Source of the DNA: Neorhizobium tomejilense
GTDB lineage: Bacteria > Pseudomonadota > Alphaproteobacteria > Rhizobiales > Rhizobiaceae
Direction of reading: 5' to 3'
Length of the DNA stretch: 64,000 nucleotides
Assembly: GCA_002968845.1 (NCBI GenBank)
Contig: PVBG01000006.1
Span: 243,552-307,551 of the forward strand
Both the position numbers and the translations under genes were made by a program. The notes under the pieces were generated by a model. The model had not been told where the DNA came from. It searched no databases and saw only the letters and a list, made by a program, of their open reading frames with translations. Shown here in pieces: positions 25,668 through 34,019 of this stretch (its first letter is position 1; each line of letters opens with the position of its first letter).

Positions 25668-27044
25668 ATGAGTAAACAGAAGAGACAAATGCGGCTTGGG
25701 GCCTTCATCATGGCGACCGGCCATCATGTGGCAGCCTGGCGCCATCCGGCTTCGCAGGCCGACGCTGGCCTGAATATCGATCACTACCGCGAGCTGGCGC
25801 AGACGGCGGAACGGGGCAAGTTCGATCTGGTCTTCGTGGCCGACAGCCCGGCCGGCTGGGAGCGCGCCAAAGATCCGGAGGCGCTTCGCCGTTCCTCGCA
25901 GGGCGCCCACTTCGAACCCGTGACCCTGTGGGCCGCCCTGTCGCAGGCCACCAGCCATATCGGCTTCGTCGCCACCGCATCCACCACCTATGAAGACCCC
26001 TATCTTCTGGCGCGCAAATTCGCCTCGCTCGACTATATCTCCAAGGGTCGGGCGGCCTGGAATGTGGTGACGACGGGCGCGGACGTTTCCAAGAACTTCT
26101 CCATCCCGGGCCATCCCGCCCATGCCGACCGCTACGCGCGCGCCGAAGAATTCGTCGACCTGGTGAAAGGGCTGTGGGATAGCTACGAGGACGATGCCTT
26201 CATCCGCGACAAGGAAAGCGGCGTCTATCTCGACCCGGACAAGGTGCATCTGGTCGACCACAAGGGCCAGTTCTTCTCGGTCACCGGTCCGCTCAATGTC
26301 GGCCGTCCCGTGCAGGGCTATCCCGTCATCGTCCAGGCCGGCGCATCGGAACCCGGCCGAGAACTGGCCGCCCGAACCGCCGAGATGATCTTCACCGCCA
26401 ACCAGACGCTCGAGGACGCCCAGGAATTCTATTCCAACGTCAAGGGACGGCTTTCCCGCTACGGGCGCAGCCAGGACGACCTCTTGATCAGTCCCGGCAT
26501 ATTCCCCGTTCTCGGCGGCACCGAAAGGCAAGCACAGGAGAACTACGACTATATCCAGTCGCTCGTTCATCCCTCCATCGCCTGGAACATCCTCGCCCGC
26601 CACTACAAGGGCGTCGACCTTTCCGGCTATTCGCTGGACGATCCCGCTCCGCCTCTGCCGCAGGATACGGAACTCAACAAGAGCCGCCTCAAGCTGGTCA
26701 CCGATCTGGTATCGCGAAACAACCTGACGCTGCGCCAGTTCTATCTGGCCGTTGCGACCGCCCGCGGCCATCGCACGGTGATCGGCACCCCGGAGCAGAT
26801 TGCCGACGCGATGCAGCAATGGTTCGAGAACGGCGCTGCCGACGCCTTCAACATCATGCCGCCGATCCTGCCCGCCGGATTGACTGACTTCGTCGATCAG
26901 GTCGTGCCGATCCTGCGCAAGCGTGGCCTTTTCCGGCATGAATATGAAGGAACCACCCTGCGGGAGAACCTCGGTCTCAAGCGGCCGCAGAACGGCTTCG
27001 TGCTTCGGTCACAGCTTGAGCCGGAGGCACGGGCAGCCGTATAG
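25668..27044 (+). CDS. FMN-dependent monooxygenase, NtaA/SnaA/DmoA family
   Basis: A 458-residue luciferase-like flavin monooxygenase. The length, the N-terminal Arg-Leu-Gly-Ala-Phe-Ile then Ala-Ala-Trp-Arg-His-Pro, and Arg-Ala-Ala-Trp-Asn-Val-Val-Thr near residue 130 fit the NtaA/SnaA/DszA/DmoA group. Members use reduced FMN and O2 on nitrilotriacetate, sulfones, dimethyl sulfide and related compounds. It is last in the ABC operon, 73 bases after the ATPase gene, so its substrate is probably what the importer brings in. No dedicated flavin reductase gene is present, so FMNH2 must come from elsewhere. Confidence 0.87.
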   Translation: MSKQKRQMRLGAFIMATGHHVAAWRHPASQADAGLNIDHYRELAQTAERGKFDLVFVADSPAGWERAKDPEALRRSSQGAHFEPVTLWAALSQATSHIGFVATASTTYEDPYLLARKFASLDYISKGRAAWNVVTTGADVSKNFSIPGHPAHADRYARAEEFVDLVKGLWDSYEDDAFIRDKESGVYLDPDKVHLVDHKGQFFSVTGPLNVGRPVQGYPVIVQAGASEPGRELAARTAEMIFTANQTLEDAQEFYSNVKGRLSRYGRSQDDLLISPGIFPVLGGTERQAQENYDYIQSLVHPSIAWNILARHYKGVDLSGYSLDDPAPPLPQDTELNKSRLKLVTDLVSRNNLTLRQFYLAVATARGHRTVIGTPEQIADAMQQWFENGAADAFNIMPPILPAGLTDFVDQVVPILRKRGLFRHEYEGTTLRENLGLKRPQNGFVLRSQLEPEARAAV

Positions 27045-27064
27045 CTCCGCGCCACATTAAATCT

Positions 27065-27112
27065 CCTGGCCGTGAAGATGGATGGCGACACCGCCATTAC
27101 TTCTCGGCCAGG
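27065..27112. terminator. Nested hairpin between convergent genes
   Basis: Outer arms CCTGGCCG (27065-27072) and CGGCCAGG (27105-27112) enclose an inner hairpin ATGGCG (27082-27087) / CGCCAT (27092-27097) with loop ACAC. It sits between the converging monooxygenase and GGDEF-EAL stops, the position expected for a bidirectional terminator. No T-run is visible. Confidence 0.5.
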
Positions 27113-27129
27113 GCCTCTGGTTGGTCTCT

Positions 27130-28689
27130 TCAGGCGCTCAGTGCCCGCTTGCGGTCGTTGACGAAACCGATCACTTCCGATTGCGGCATAGCCTTGCCGA
27201 AGATATAGCCCTGACCGATATCGCAGCCCTGGCCAAGGAAGTAGGCGAGCTGGGCGTTCTCCTCGATCCCTTCGACGGTGGTCTTGAGGTTGAGACTGCG
27301 GCTTAGGCCAAGCACGGCGTCGATGATTTTGGCGTTCTTGTCGTTATGGGTGAAGCTCGACACAAAACTTTTGTCGATCTTGATCTTGTCGAACTTGAAG
27401 CGCGCCAACTGCGCCAGGCTTGAATATCCGGTTCCGAAATCATCGAGCGCCACCTGGATGCCGGCGGCGTGGAATTGCTCGATCGTTGCGGCGGCAAGGT
27501 CCGGGTCGTCGATCAGGGCGTTTTCGGTGATCTCGATTTCCAGCCTCGACGCCTGCAGGCCGGTCTGCTGCAGGATGTGGAGAACACGGCTTACGAGTAA
27601 CCTATCTTCCATCTGGACAGGCGAGACGTTGAAGGAGAGCGACAATGTTCCCGGCCAAAGCTGCGCATCGCGGCAGGCTTTCGACAGAAGCTGCTCGAAG
27701 AGGGTGGTAATGAGCCCGGTCTCTTCGGCCACGGCAATGAAATGCTGCGGTGAGACGAATACGCCGTCCTTGTTCCACCGGGCAAGCGCTTCGAAACCGC
27801 AGATCTCCCCCGTTCTGAGATTGATCAGCGGCTGGTAGAACGGGTCGATCTTGCCCTCGTCGATGGCGCGGCGAAGGTCGCCTTCGAGCTTGGCCCGCTC
27901 GGAGACCTTCTCCTGCATCTCGGGCTGGAACAGGGAATATTGATTGTGACCCCGGCTCTTCGCCTCGTACAGCGCGACGTCCGACCGGTGGCAGACTTCC
28001 TCGAGCGAGCTACCGTGGTCCGGCAGGCGCGCATAACCGACGCTGGCACCGACCTCCGTCAGCAGGGTCCCGATCCGGACCGGCCGGGAAACTGAATGGA
28101 TGAGCAGCTGCGCGAAGAGCTCCTCCTTTTCCGGCGAGAGGTTGCGAGCCACGGCGACGAACTCGTCGCCGCCGAAACGGAAGACGCATTCGTATTCAGC
28201 CAATGCGCAGATGCGCCGCGACACCTCCTTCAACAGGATATCGCCCCCCTGGTGGCCAAGAAGGTCATTGACCTTCTTGAAGCCGTCGAGATCTATCGAA
28301 AACACCGTTGCGGTCTGCGGCCCGTTATCCTCGTCCGTTTCCTGCTGCCTTTCATCCGGGTGCGACAGGACGAACCTGTCGAAGGCATAGCGGTTGGGAA
28401 GTTTCGTCAGATGATCGTGCGTGGCGATATGGTCAGCCGCATCGAAGGCCTTCCGGCGGCTCATCATTTCATTGCGCATGTCGAGAATGCGCAGCACCGA
28501 ATAGGCAAAGCTCGCGAGACCGGCAACGATCAGGCCGATGATGATGAGGTGGGTTTTTCCCGCACTGACCGACTGAACCAGCCTCAGCAGCAGATCGTCA
28601 TAGGCTATACAACCGACGAGCAGCAGCATCGCGACTGCCGCTACCTCCGCCAGCTGTCTGCCGGCCTTGCTTTCCAGAAAATCCTTCAT
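27130..28689 (-). CDS. GGDEF-EAL cyclic di-GMP protein
   Basis: A 519-residue inner-membrane protein. Two membrane helices near the N-terminus (about residues 13-65) precede a GGDEF domain with intact Phe-Gly-Gly-Asp-Glu-Phe, then an EAL domain with Gly-Phe-Glu-Ala-Leu-Ala and Asp-Asp-Phe-Gly-Thr-Gly-Tyr. Both motifs look active, so it may make or break cyclic di-GMP; many such composites act mainly as phosphodiesterases. It lies 116 bases downstream of a hybrid kinase gene on the same strand and may belong to the same signalling set, though the gap suggests its own promoter. An ATCCTAGGAT palindrome lies at 28709-28718. Confidence 0.92.
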   Translation of the reverse strand: MKDFLESKAGRQLAEVAAVAMLLLVGCIAYDDLLLRLVQSVSAGKTHLIIIGLIVAGLASFAYSVLRILDMRNEMMSRRKAFDAADHIATHDHLTKLPNRYAFDRFVLSHPDERQQETDEDNGPQTATVFSIDLDGFKKVNDLLGHQGGDILLKEVSRRICALAEYECVFRFGGDEFVAVARNLSPEKEELFAQLLIHSVSRPVRIGTLLTEVGASVGYARLPDHGSSLEEVCHRSDVALYEAKSRGHNQYSLFQPEMQEKVSERAKLEGDLRRAIDEGKIDPFYQPLINLRTGEICGFEALARWNKDGVFVSPQHFIAVAEETGLITTLFEQLLSKACRDAQLWPGTLSLSFNVSPVQMEDRLLVSRVLHILQQTGLQASRLEIEITENALIDDPDLAAATIEQFHAAGIQVALDDFGTGYSSLAQLARFKFDKIKIDKSFVSSFTHNDKNAKIIDAVLGLSRSLNLKTTVEGIEENAQLAYFLGQGCDIGQGYIFGKAMPQSEVIGFVNDRKRALSA

Positions 28690-28805
28690 CTACCCCTCCA
28701 ACCCGGCGATCCTAGGATAAATGATTAAAGGATTTGTTATTCAGAGTTGTACGGGAGCGCTTTACAGCCGAAACGACGGCCGAAAGAATTACGGGTCCGG
28801 CGGCA

Positions 28806-30494
28806 TCAATTGAGGTCGTGCCGGGCTATTGCGCCTCTGAGCGCCTCTGACAGCTCGGCCAGTTGGTAGGGCTTGCGAAGGATCTTGATGCCTTGCACCT
28901 CTGCCGCTTGCTTGGCGGCTTCGGAATATCCGCTCGTCAACAGGATCGGCAGGTCCATGCGGCGCGAGCGAATTTCCTTTGCCAGCTCCACGCCGTTCAT
29001 TCCTCCGGGCATCATGATGTCCGAGAATACCAAGTCGATCCGCCGCCCGTTAGCCAGAGCGCCCAGAGCGGCGGCGGCTGTTGCAGCCCGCACGACCTGA
29101 AAACCGAGATCTTCCAGCATCTCTCTGACAAGAGCCGCGACTTCGTCGTCGTCTTCAACCAGCAGAATGCTGCCCGCCGACGCTGGACGGCGGCGCGCGA
29201 CGTGCAGATCGACCAGGTGGTGCTGATCCGGGCCTGGCTCCTTCGAGGAACGGGGCAACATCAGGATTATTTTCGTCCCTCGGCCGACTTCGCTTTCGAT
29301 CTCTATCCTGCCGCCGGATTGCTGGGCGAAACCGTGAACCTGCGCAAGGCCAAGGCCGGACCCCTTGCCGATATCCTTCGTGGTAAAGAACGGTTCGAAC
29401 ACGCGCGCCTGCACCTCGCGCGTCATTCCGGAGCCGTTGTCGCTGACGGAAAGGCGGACGAAGTCTTTGCCGGAACCGCTTTGATCCAGGAGCGGAACAT
29501 TTTCCGCGCGGATTTCGATCGTGCCGCCTCTCGGCATCGCGTCGCGGGCGTTGACCGCGAGATTGAGAACAACAAGTTCCAGCTCGCTTGCGTCAACCTC
29601 GACCGGCCAAAGGCCGGGTGGGAATTCGAGCGTCACATGGACATCGCCCCTCAGGCTGCGGTCGAGCAGTTCGCGCATCCCTCCGATCTGGCGGGCCAGA
29701 TCGATTGTCTGCGGCTGCAGTTCCTGACGCCGGGAAAAAGCCAGAAGCTGCCGTGTCAGGCCGGATCCGCGTTCGGCGGCTTGACGCATCCCGTCCATCA
29801 ACCGTTTGCGCCTGGCCGGGTCCGTCTGGCGGTCGAGCATTTCCAGACCTCCGGAAATGACCATCAGCAGATTGTTGAAATCGTGAGCGACGCCGCCGGT
29901 CAACTGACCGATCGCTTCGATCTTCTGAGCCTGCCGAAGCTTTTCCTCGACATGCGCACGCACCGTCATCTGGTCGCGCAGGGCCTCATTGGCGGCCTTG
30001 AGCTCCTGGGTCCGCAAAACGACCTGCTTCTCCAGTTCCTGCGCGGCCTGCTCGCGCTCCGCCAGCAGCCCACGCAACTCCAACTGCCGGGCTCGCGCGC
30101 GAAGTGCCGATTGTATCGTGCTGACCAGGGTCTGGGCCTGGACCGGCCGCTCCAGAAGCGCCACGTTGCGCAAAGAGTTGATCAGCCTCTGCCGCCACGT
30201 CTCGATACCGGTCTGCTCCTGGCGGCTGGTCAGCAGGATGAAGGGAAGATCCGACCACGGCGGCTGGTCCGCAACCCATTTGAACAGGAGGCTCGCGTCT
30301 TTTCCAAACAGGGCTTCTTCAGCAATAAACGCGGCTGCAGCACCGGCCTGCAGCGCTGCCACAAGGCTTTGAAGATCGCCGCAGGTCTTTGCCGCTATGC
30401 CGCTCCGGCTGAGCAAGCCGACCGAAGCGGCCGCGTCCCTGCCGACCGGTGCAAAGACAATAACCGGTTCCAGTCGGTCTTCACCTTGCGCCAT
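28806..30494 (-). CDS. Cytoplasmic hybrid histidine kinase with terminal receiver
   Basis: 562 residues with no membrane segment. The first 130 or so residues fold like a receiver, but the phospho-acceptor position reads Phe-Ile-Ala-Glu-Glu with no Asp, so it looks degenerate. A coiled coil follows, then HisKA with His in Gly-Val-Ala-His-Asp-Phe-Asn-Asn-Leu, an ATPase domain (Asn-Ala-Arg-Asp-Ala-Met, then Gly-Ser-Gly-Leu-Gly-Leu), and a C-terminal receiver with Asp in Phe-Ser-Asp-Ile-Met-Met-Pro. Its start overlaps the upstream KaiC-like gene by 14 bases, implying a joint pathway. No DNA-binding output is present, so an external partner is needed. Confidence 0.9.
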   Translation of the reverse strand: MAQGEDRLEPVIVFAPVGRDAAASVGLLSRSGIAAKTCGDLQSLVAALQAGAAAAFIAEEALFGKDASLLFKWVADQPPWSDLPFILLTSRQEQTGIETWRQRLINSLRNVALLERPVQAQTLVSTIQSALRARARQLELRGLLAEREQAAQELEKQVVLRTQELKAANEALRDQMTVRAHVEEKLRQAQKIEAIGQLTGGVAHDFNNLLMVISGGLEMLDRQTDPARRKRLMDGMRQAAERGSGLTRQLLAFSRRQELQPQTIDLARQIGGMRELLDRSLRGDVHVTLEFPPGLWPVEVDASELELVVLNLAVNARDAMPRGGTIEIRAENVPLLDQSGSGKDFVRLSVSDNGSGMTREVQARVFEPFFTTKDIGKGSGLGLAQVHGFAQQSGGRIEIESEVGRGTKIILMLPRSSKEPGPDQHHLVDLHVARRRPASAGSILLVEDDDEVAALVREMLEDLGFQVVRAATAAAALGALANGRRIDLVFSDIMMPGGMNGVELAKEIRSRRMDLPILLTSGYSEAAKQAAEVQGIKILRKPYQLAELSEALRGAIARHDLN

Positions 30495-32001
30495 TATTTC
30501 CGTCTGCTGAACTCGTTACAGGAGCGGCTGAAAAATACGGCGAGCCGGCCAGCACGCCGGTGAACTCCAGGGTTGGTGGTCCGAGCTTGATGCCATTGTC
30601 GGACAGGCTGAACTCGCGCACGCTGTGCTCGTGCCTGCCGCTTCGCTTTTTCACGACGGATATCGCTCGGCGCACGGTGCCCTGCACTTCGAAATACCGC
30701 AGCATGACGACGGAATCGCTGAGATAACTCAAGTCGAGCGGAGCCTCGAGCGGGCCCACGAGCCCATGCTGGGCAAGGACAAGGATGGTCAGCACACCAC
30801 GCTGGCCAAGGTAGGTCAGCAGTTCGTGCATCTGCAGGACCAGAAAACGTTCGTCCGGCATCGCATTCATGTAACCATTCAAACTGTCGATGACGACGAC
30901 GCGCGCACCGTCGATCTCCACGCTTTTCTGGACGTTGGCGGTGAATTCCCCCGGGGAAAGTTCTGCAGGATCGATCTGCTGCAACCGGATCAGCCCGCTG
31001 TCCAGGTGGGTTTGAAGATCGAAACCCAAATTCCTGGCCCGAGCCTGCAGCGTTCCACGCCCCTCGTCGAAGGCATAAATGACGGCATGTTCGCCGCGGT
31101 TCGCCGCCGCCAAGGCATAGGTCAGGGCAAGCGACGACTTTCCCACTCCGGCAGCACCCAGGAACAGGACATTGGTACCCCGCTCCAGCCCGCCGCCCAA
31201 CATGTCGTCGATTTCCTTGTTCCCACTGGAGGTGAACTCGTCGTCGAAGGCCTGATGATGCTCCGCAGCGATGAGGCGGGGAAAAATGTGGAGACCGCCC
31301 TTCTCGATCGTAAAATCATGGTAGCCGCCGCGGAACTTGATGCCACGCATCTTGACGACCCGCATGCGGCGCCGTTCGGCGCCGAAGTCGATGGCAAGCT
31401 GCTCCAGCAGCACAACCCCATGGGAAATAGAATGGAGTTGCAGGTCATTCTGTTGAGACGACAGATCGTCAAGAAGAATGACGGTGCACTGCCGGCTGGC
31501 GAAGAAGTGCTTCAGCGCCAGGACCTGGCGCCGGTAACGCAGCGGACTGTGAGCGAGGAGGCGCAACTCGGAAAGACTGTCGATGACCACGCGCCTCGGG
31601 TTGAGTTCGGAGACGCGATCGAGAATGAGCTTCGTCGTCTCGTTGAGCTCCATTTCCGCCGGATGGAAGACCGTCAGTTCACGGTCGGGATCGAGCGTGG
31701 TTTCCGGAGGGACGAGTTCGAATACCTCGATACCCTTGAGCGACCAGCCGTGACGGGAGGCCACAAGCTGCAGCTCGCGTTCCGTCTCGGAAAGGGTGAT
31801 GTAAAGCACCGGCTCACCCTGGCGGACACCTTCGAGCAGAAATTGCAGGGCGATCGTGGTCTTGCCCGTCCCAGGCCGGCCCTCGTAGAGATAAAGCCGG
31901 TTTTCATCGAGGCCCCCGTCGAGGATGGTATCGAGACCGGGCACGCCGCTCGAGATACGCGGAGGGTCGATAAACTCCGCCTCTTCAAACCGTTCTGCCA
32001 T
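30481..32001 (-). CDS. KaiC-like double RecA-fold ATPase
   Basis: A 506-residue protein with two KaiC domains. CI has Walker A Gly-Arg-Pro-Gly-Thr-Gly-Lys-Thr and a catalytic Glu in Ser-Glu-Thr-Glu. CII has Gly-Ala-Ala-Gly-Val-Gly-Lys-Ser. In the autophosphorylation loop of CII I align Ser425 with cyanobacterial Ser431, while the neighbouring Thr432 position is Tyr426, so one of the two clock phosphosites is replaced. Non-cyanobacterial KaiC proteins pair with histidine kinases and are linked to stress responses. ATG 32001 follows AAAGG. The gene overlaps the hybrid kinase gene downstream. No kaiA or kaiB is visible. Confidence 0.88.
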   Translation of the reverse strand: MAERFEEAEFIDPPRISSGVPGLDTILDGGLDENRLYLYEGRPGTGKTTIALQFLLEGVRQGEPVLYITLSETERELQLVASRHGWSLKGIEVFELVPPETTLDPDRELTVFHPAEMELNETTKLILDRVSELNPRRVVIDSLSELRLLAHSPLRYRRQVLALKHFFASRQCTVILLDDLSSQQNDLQLHSISHGVVLLEQLAIDFGAERRRMRVVKMRGIKFRGGYHDFTIEKGGLHIFPRLIAAEHHQAFDDEFTSSGNKEIDDMLGGGLERGTNVLFLGAAGVGKSSLALTYALAAANRGEHAVIYAFDEGRGTLQARARNLGFDLQTHLDSGLIRLQQIDPAELSPGEFTANVQKSVEIDGARVVVIDSLNGYMNAMPDERFLVLQMHELLTYLGQRGVLTILVLAQHGLVGPLEAPLDLSYLSDSVVMLRYFEVQGTVRRAISVVKKRSGRHEHSVREFSLSDNGIKLGPPTLEFTGVLAGSPYFSAAPVTSSADGNNGAR

Positions 32002-32121
32002 GTTCAACCTTTGCAGTGGAAACCCTTGAACAAGATCATATAGATTGCGGCCGACAAGCCTCAAGAGGGCCACCGACGGCATGCCGGACGGCTTTCGAAA
32101 GGCTTGCCCGCCAACAAAGCA

Positions 32122-33186
32122 TCAGGCGGAATGTTGTTCCCAGTACCAGGCCACATACATCATCTTTTTGTCGTGCCCGCGGCTTTTCAGGAAGGCGCGG
32201 ATCGAGCGCACGTCCTCCTTTTCGCAGGCGACCCAGACGAAGGTACCGTCCTCGATGGAGGCGACCGCCTTCTTGGCTTCCTCGGCGAGAATGCCTTTCG
32301 CGCCTGCCGGATAGCTCCGCCGATGCAGCCAGCGGACATCCAACCAACCCGCTGACGGAAGCCGCTGTTCCTCCGCCTCATCCAGCACTTCGATGATCGC
32401 CTGCATCCGGGTGCCCGGCGCCACTTCGGCCGCGATCCGGGCGATGGCGGGAAGAGCGCTTTCGTCGCCGACCAGAAGAATGGACTGTGCTGCCGGCAGA
32501 CTGCCGCCGCCGGGCCCGAGAAGCGCTACCTTTTCTCCGGGCTGCACGTCGCGGGCGACGTCGGCTCCAGGTGTCGCGACAGGGGACGATGGATGTTGCA
32601 GGAAGTCGATCCACAATTCCCGGCGTTCGATGTCGACAGAGCGGATCGTGTATATGCGAACCAGAATCTCGTCTTCTCCCTCGGGCCATGCGACGCGGCC
32701 GTCTTGGCGGATTCCCGGCCATACCGGCGGCCTGCCCTTCGGGGGGACCAGAAGGCGAACGTGCATGTCGCCGCCGACGAACGGCGCGACATCGGCGCAG
32801 GCAAACTTCACGCGCCGCATGTGAGGGGTCACATCCTCCGCCGAAACGACCGTCACCTCGTGGATATTCGGCAGCACCGCGAGGGACGAATGCTCCGACC
32901 ACGTCAATTCAAGAGGATCCTCTCCTGCAAAATAGAACAGGTGCTCTGCAATCATCGTCTGATTCAGCTGCAACGCCGCTTGCGACTCGCATGCCAGTTC
33001 GATCAGAAGCTTGCTGCCTGCCAGCCGAATGCTCGTCGTGCTGTTCTTGCTCTTCAGCAGGGCGTGGTCCTTGCTCCGCTGCACGTCGGCATGCTCGATG
33101 AAGTGCTCGCAGATTTCGTCGAGCATGCGTTCGGGATCCCTTGGCAGTGCGACGCCGGACAATTTGAGCGACTGAACTGCATTCAT
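32122..33186 (-). CDS. Siderophore-interacting protein with DUF2218 domain
   Basis: A 354-residue cytoplasmic flavoprotein. Residues about 15-100 match DUF2218 (Ile-Glu-His-Ala-Asp-Val, then His-Leu-Phe-Tyr-Phe-Ala). The rest is the FAD-binding and SIP domain of ferric-siderophore reductases (Thr-Pro-His-Met-Arg-Arg-Val, Arg-Ile-Tyr-Thr-Ile-Arg, and Gly-Asp-Glu-Ser-Ala-Leu-Pro-Ala). It should reduce the iron after import so that it is released from the siderophore. It is the last gene of the uptake operon, and its ATG overlaps the ATPase stop (33183-33186). Confidence 0.9.
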   Translation of the reverse strand: MNAVQSLKLSGVALPRDPERMLDEICEHFIEHADVQRSKDHALLKSKNSTTSIRLAGSKLLIELACESQAALQLNQTMIAEHLFYFAGEDPLELTWSEHSSLAVLPNIHEVTVVSAEDVTPHMRRVKFACADVAPFVGGDMHVRLLVPPKGRPPVWPGIRQDGRVAWPEGEDEILVRIYTIRSVDIERRELWIDFLQHPSSPVATPGADVARDVQPGEKVALLGPGGGSLPAAQSILLVGDESALPAIARIAAEVAPGTRMQAIIEVLDEAEEQRLPSAGWLDVRWLHRRSYPAGAKGILAEEAKKAVASIEDGTFVWVACEKEDVRSIRAFLKSRGHDKKMMYVAWYWEQHSA

Positions 33187-34019
33187 GACCGATTCTCCTT
33201 TAGATCTTGCTCCTCCGCCATCCGATGACGGCCGATCGGCAGCATGATCGGCCGGCCCGATGTCGGGTCGGTAATGACGCGGCTCTCGAGCCCGAAGACC
33301 TGCCGCACGTTCTCTTCCGTCAGCACGTCCTCGGGACTGCCTGCGACATGCACGCATCCCTCGGCTATCGCGACGAGGTAGTCCGCGTAGCGCGCCGCGA
33401 GATTGAGGTCGTGGAGGACCATGACGACGGTGGTTCCCCGTGCGTGGTTGAGATCGGTCAGCAGATCGAGAACTTCGACCTGGTGATTGATGTCGAGAAA
33501 CGTCGTCGGTTCGTCCAGCAGCAGAACATCCGTCTGTTGCGCCAGAGCCATGGCGATCCAGACACGCTGGCGCTGCCCGCCCGAAAGCTCGTCCACCGGC
33601 CGTTCGGCAAGTTCGACGGTCTTGGTCGCCGCGAGCGCGCTCTCGACGGCTTCGTCGTCCTTGCGCGTCCAGCGCGAAAACAGGCTTTGATGCGGATGCC
33701 GCCCCCGGCTGACCAGGTCTGCGACGGTAATTCCCTCCGGCGCGATCGGCGACTGAGGAAGTAGACCCAATGTTCGAGCCAGTTCCCGGGAGGGGATACG
33801 GTGGATCGATTTGCCGTCCAGCAACACATGCCCGTGGCTGGGCGAGATGAGCCGCGACATGGTGCGCAACAGCGTGGACTTGCCGCAGGCATTGGCGCCG
33901 ACGATTGCGGTAATCCTACCGGGCGGAATGGCAAGATCGAGCGCGTGCAGGATTTCGGCATGGTTATATCCGGCCGAAAGCTCGCAGGCGGTAAGAGAGT
34001 GAGTGGAACGAACGGTCAT
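33183..34019 (-). CDS. Ferric-siderophore ABC ATPase (FepC type)
   Basis: A 278-residue ATPase of the FepC/FhuC family: Walker A Gly-Ala-Asn-Ala-Cys-Gly-Lys-Ser, signature Leu-Ser-Gly-Gly-Gln-Arg-Gln-Arg, Walker B Leu-Leu-Leu-Asp-Glu-Pro-Thr-Thr, switch Val-Leu-His-Asp-Leu-Asn. It overlaps its neighbours by 4 bases on each side, so the whole uptake operon is translationally coupled. Confidence 0.93.
   Translation of the reverse strand: MTVRSTHSLTACELSAGYNHAEILHALDLAIPPGRITAIVGANACGKSTLLRTMSRLISPSHGHVLLDGKSIHRIPSRELARTLGLLPQSPIAPEGITVADLVSRGRHPHQSLFSRWTRKDDEAVESALAATKTVELAERPVDELSGGQRQRVWIAMALAQQTDVLLLDEPTTFLDINHQVEVLDLLTDLNHARGTTVVMVLHDLNLAARYADYLVAIAEGCVHVAGSPEDVLTEENVRQVFGLESRVITDPTSGRPIMLPIGRHRMAEEQDLKENRS

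Noticed and set aside
28709..28718. ATCCTAGGAT palindrome upstream of the GGDEF-EAL gene
   Set aside because: A single 10-base palindrome is expected by chance several times in 64 kb and has no supporting partner site.
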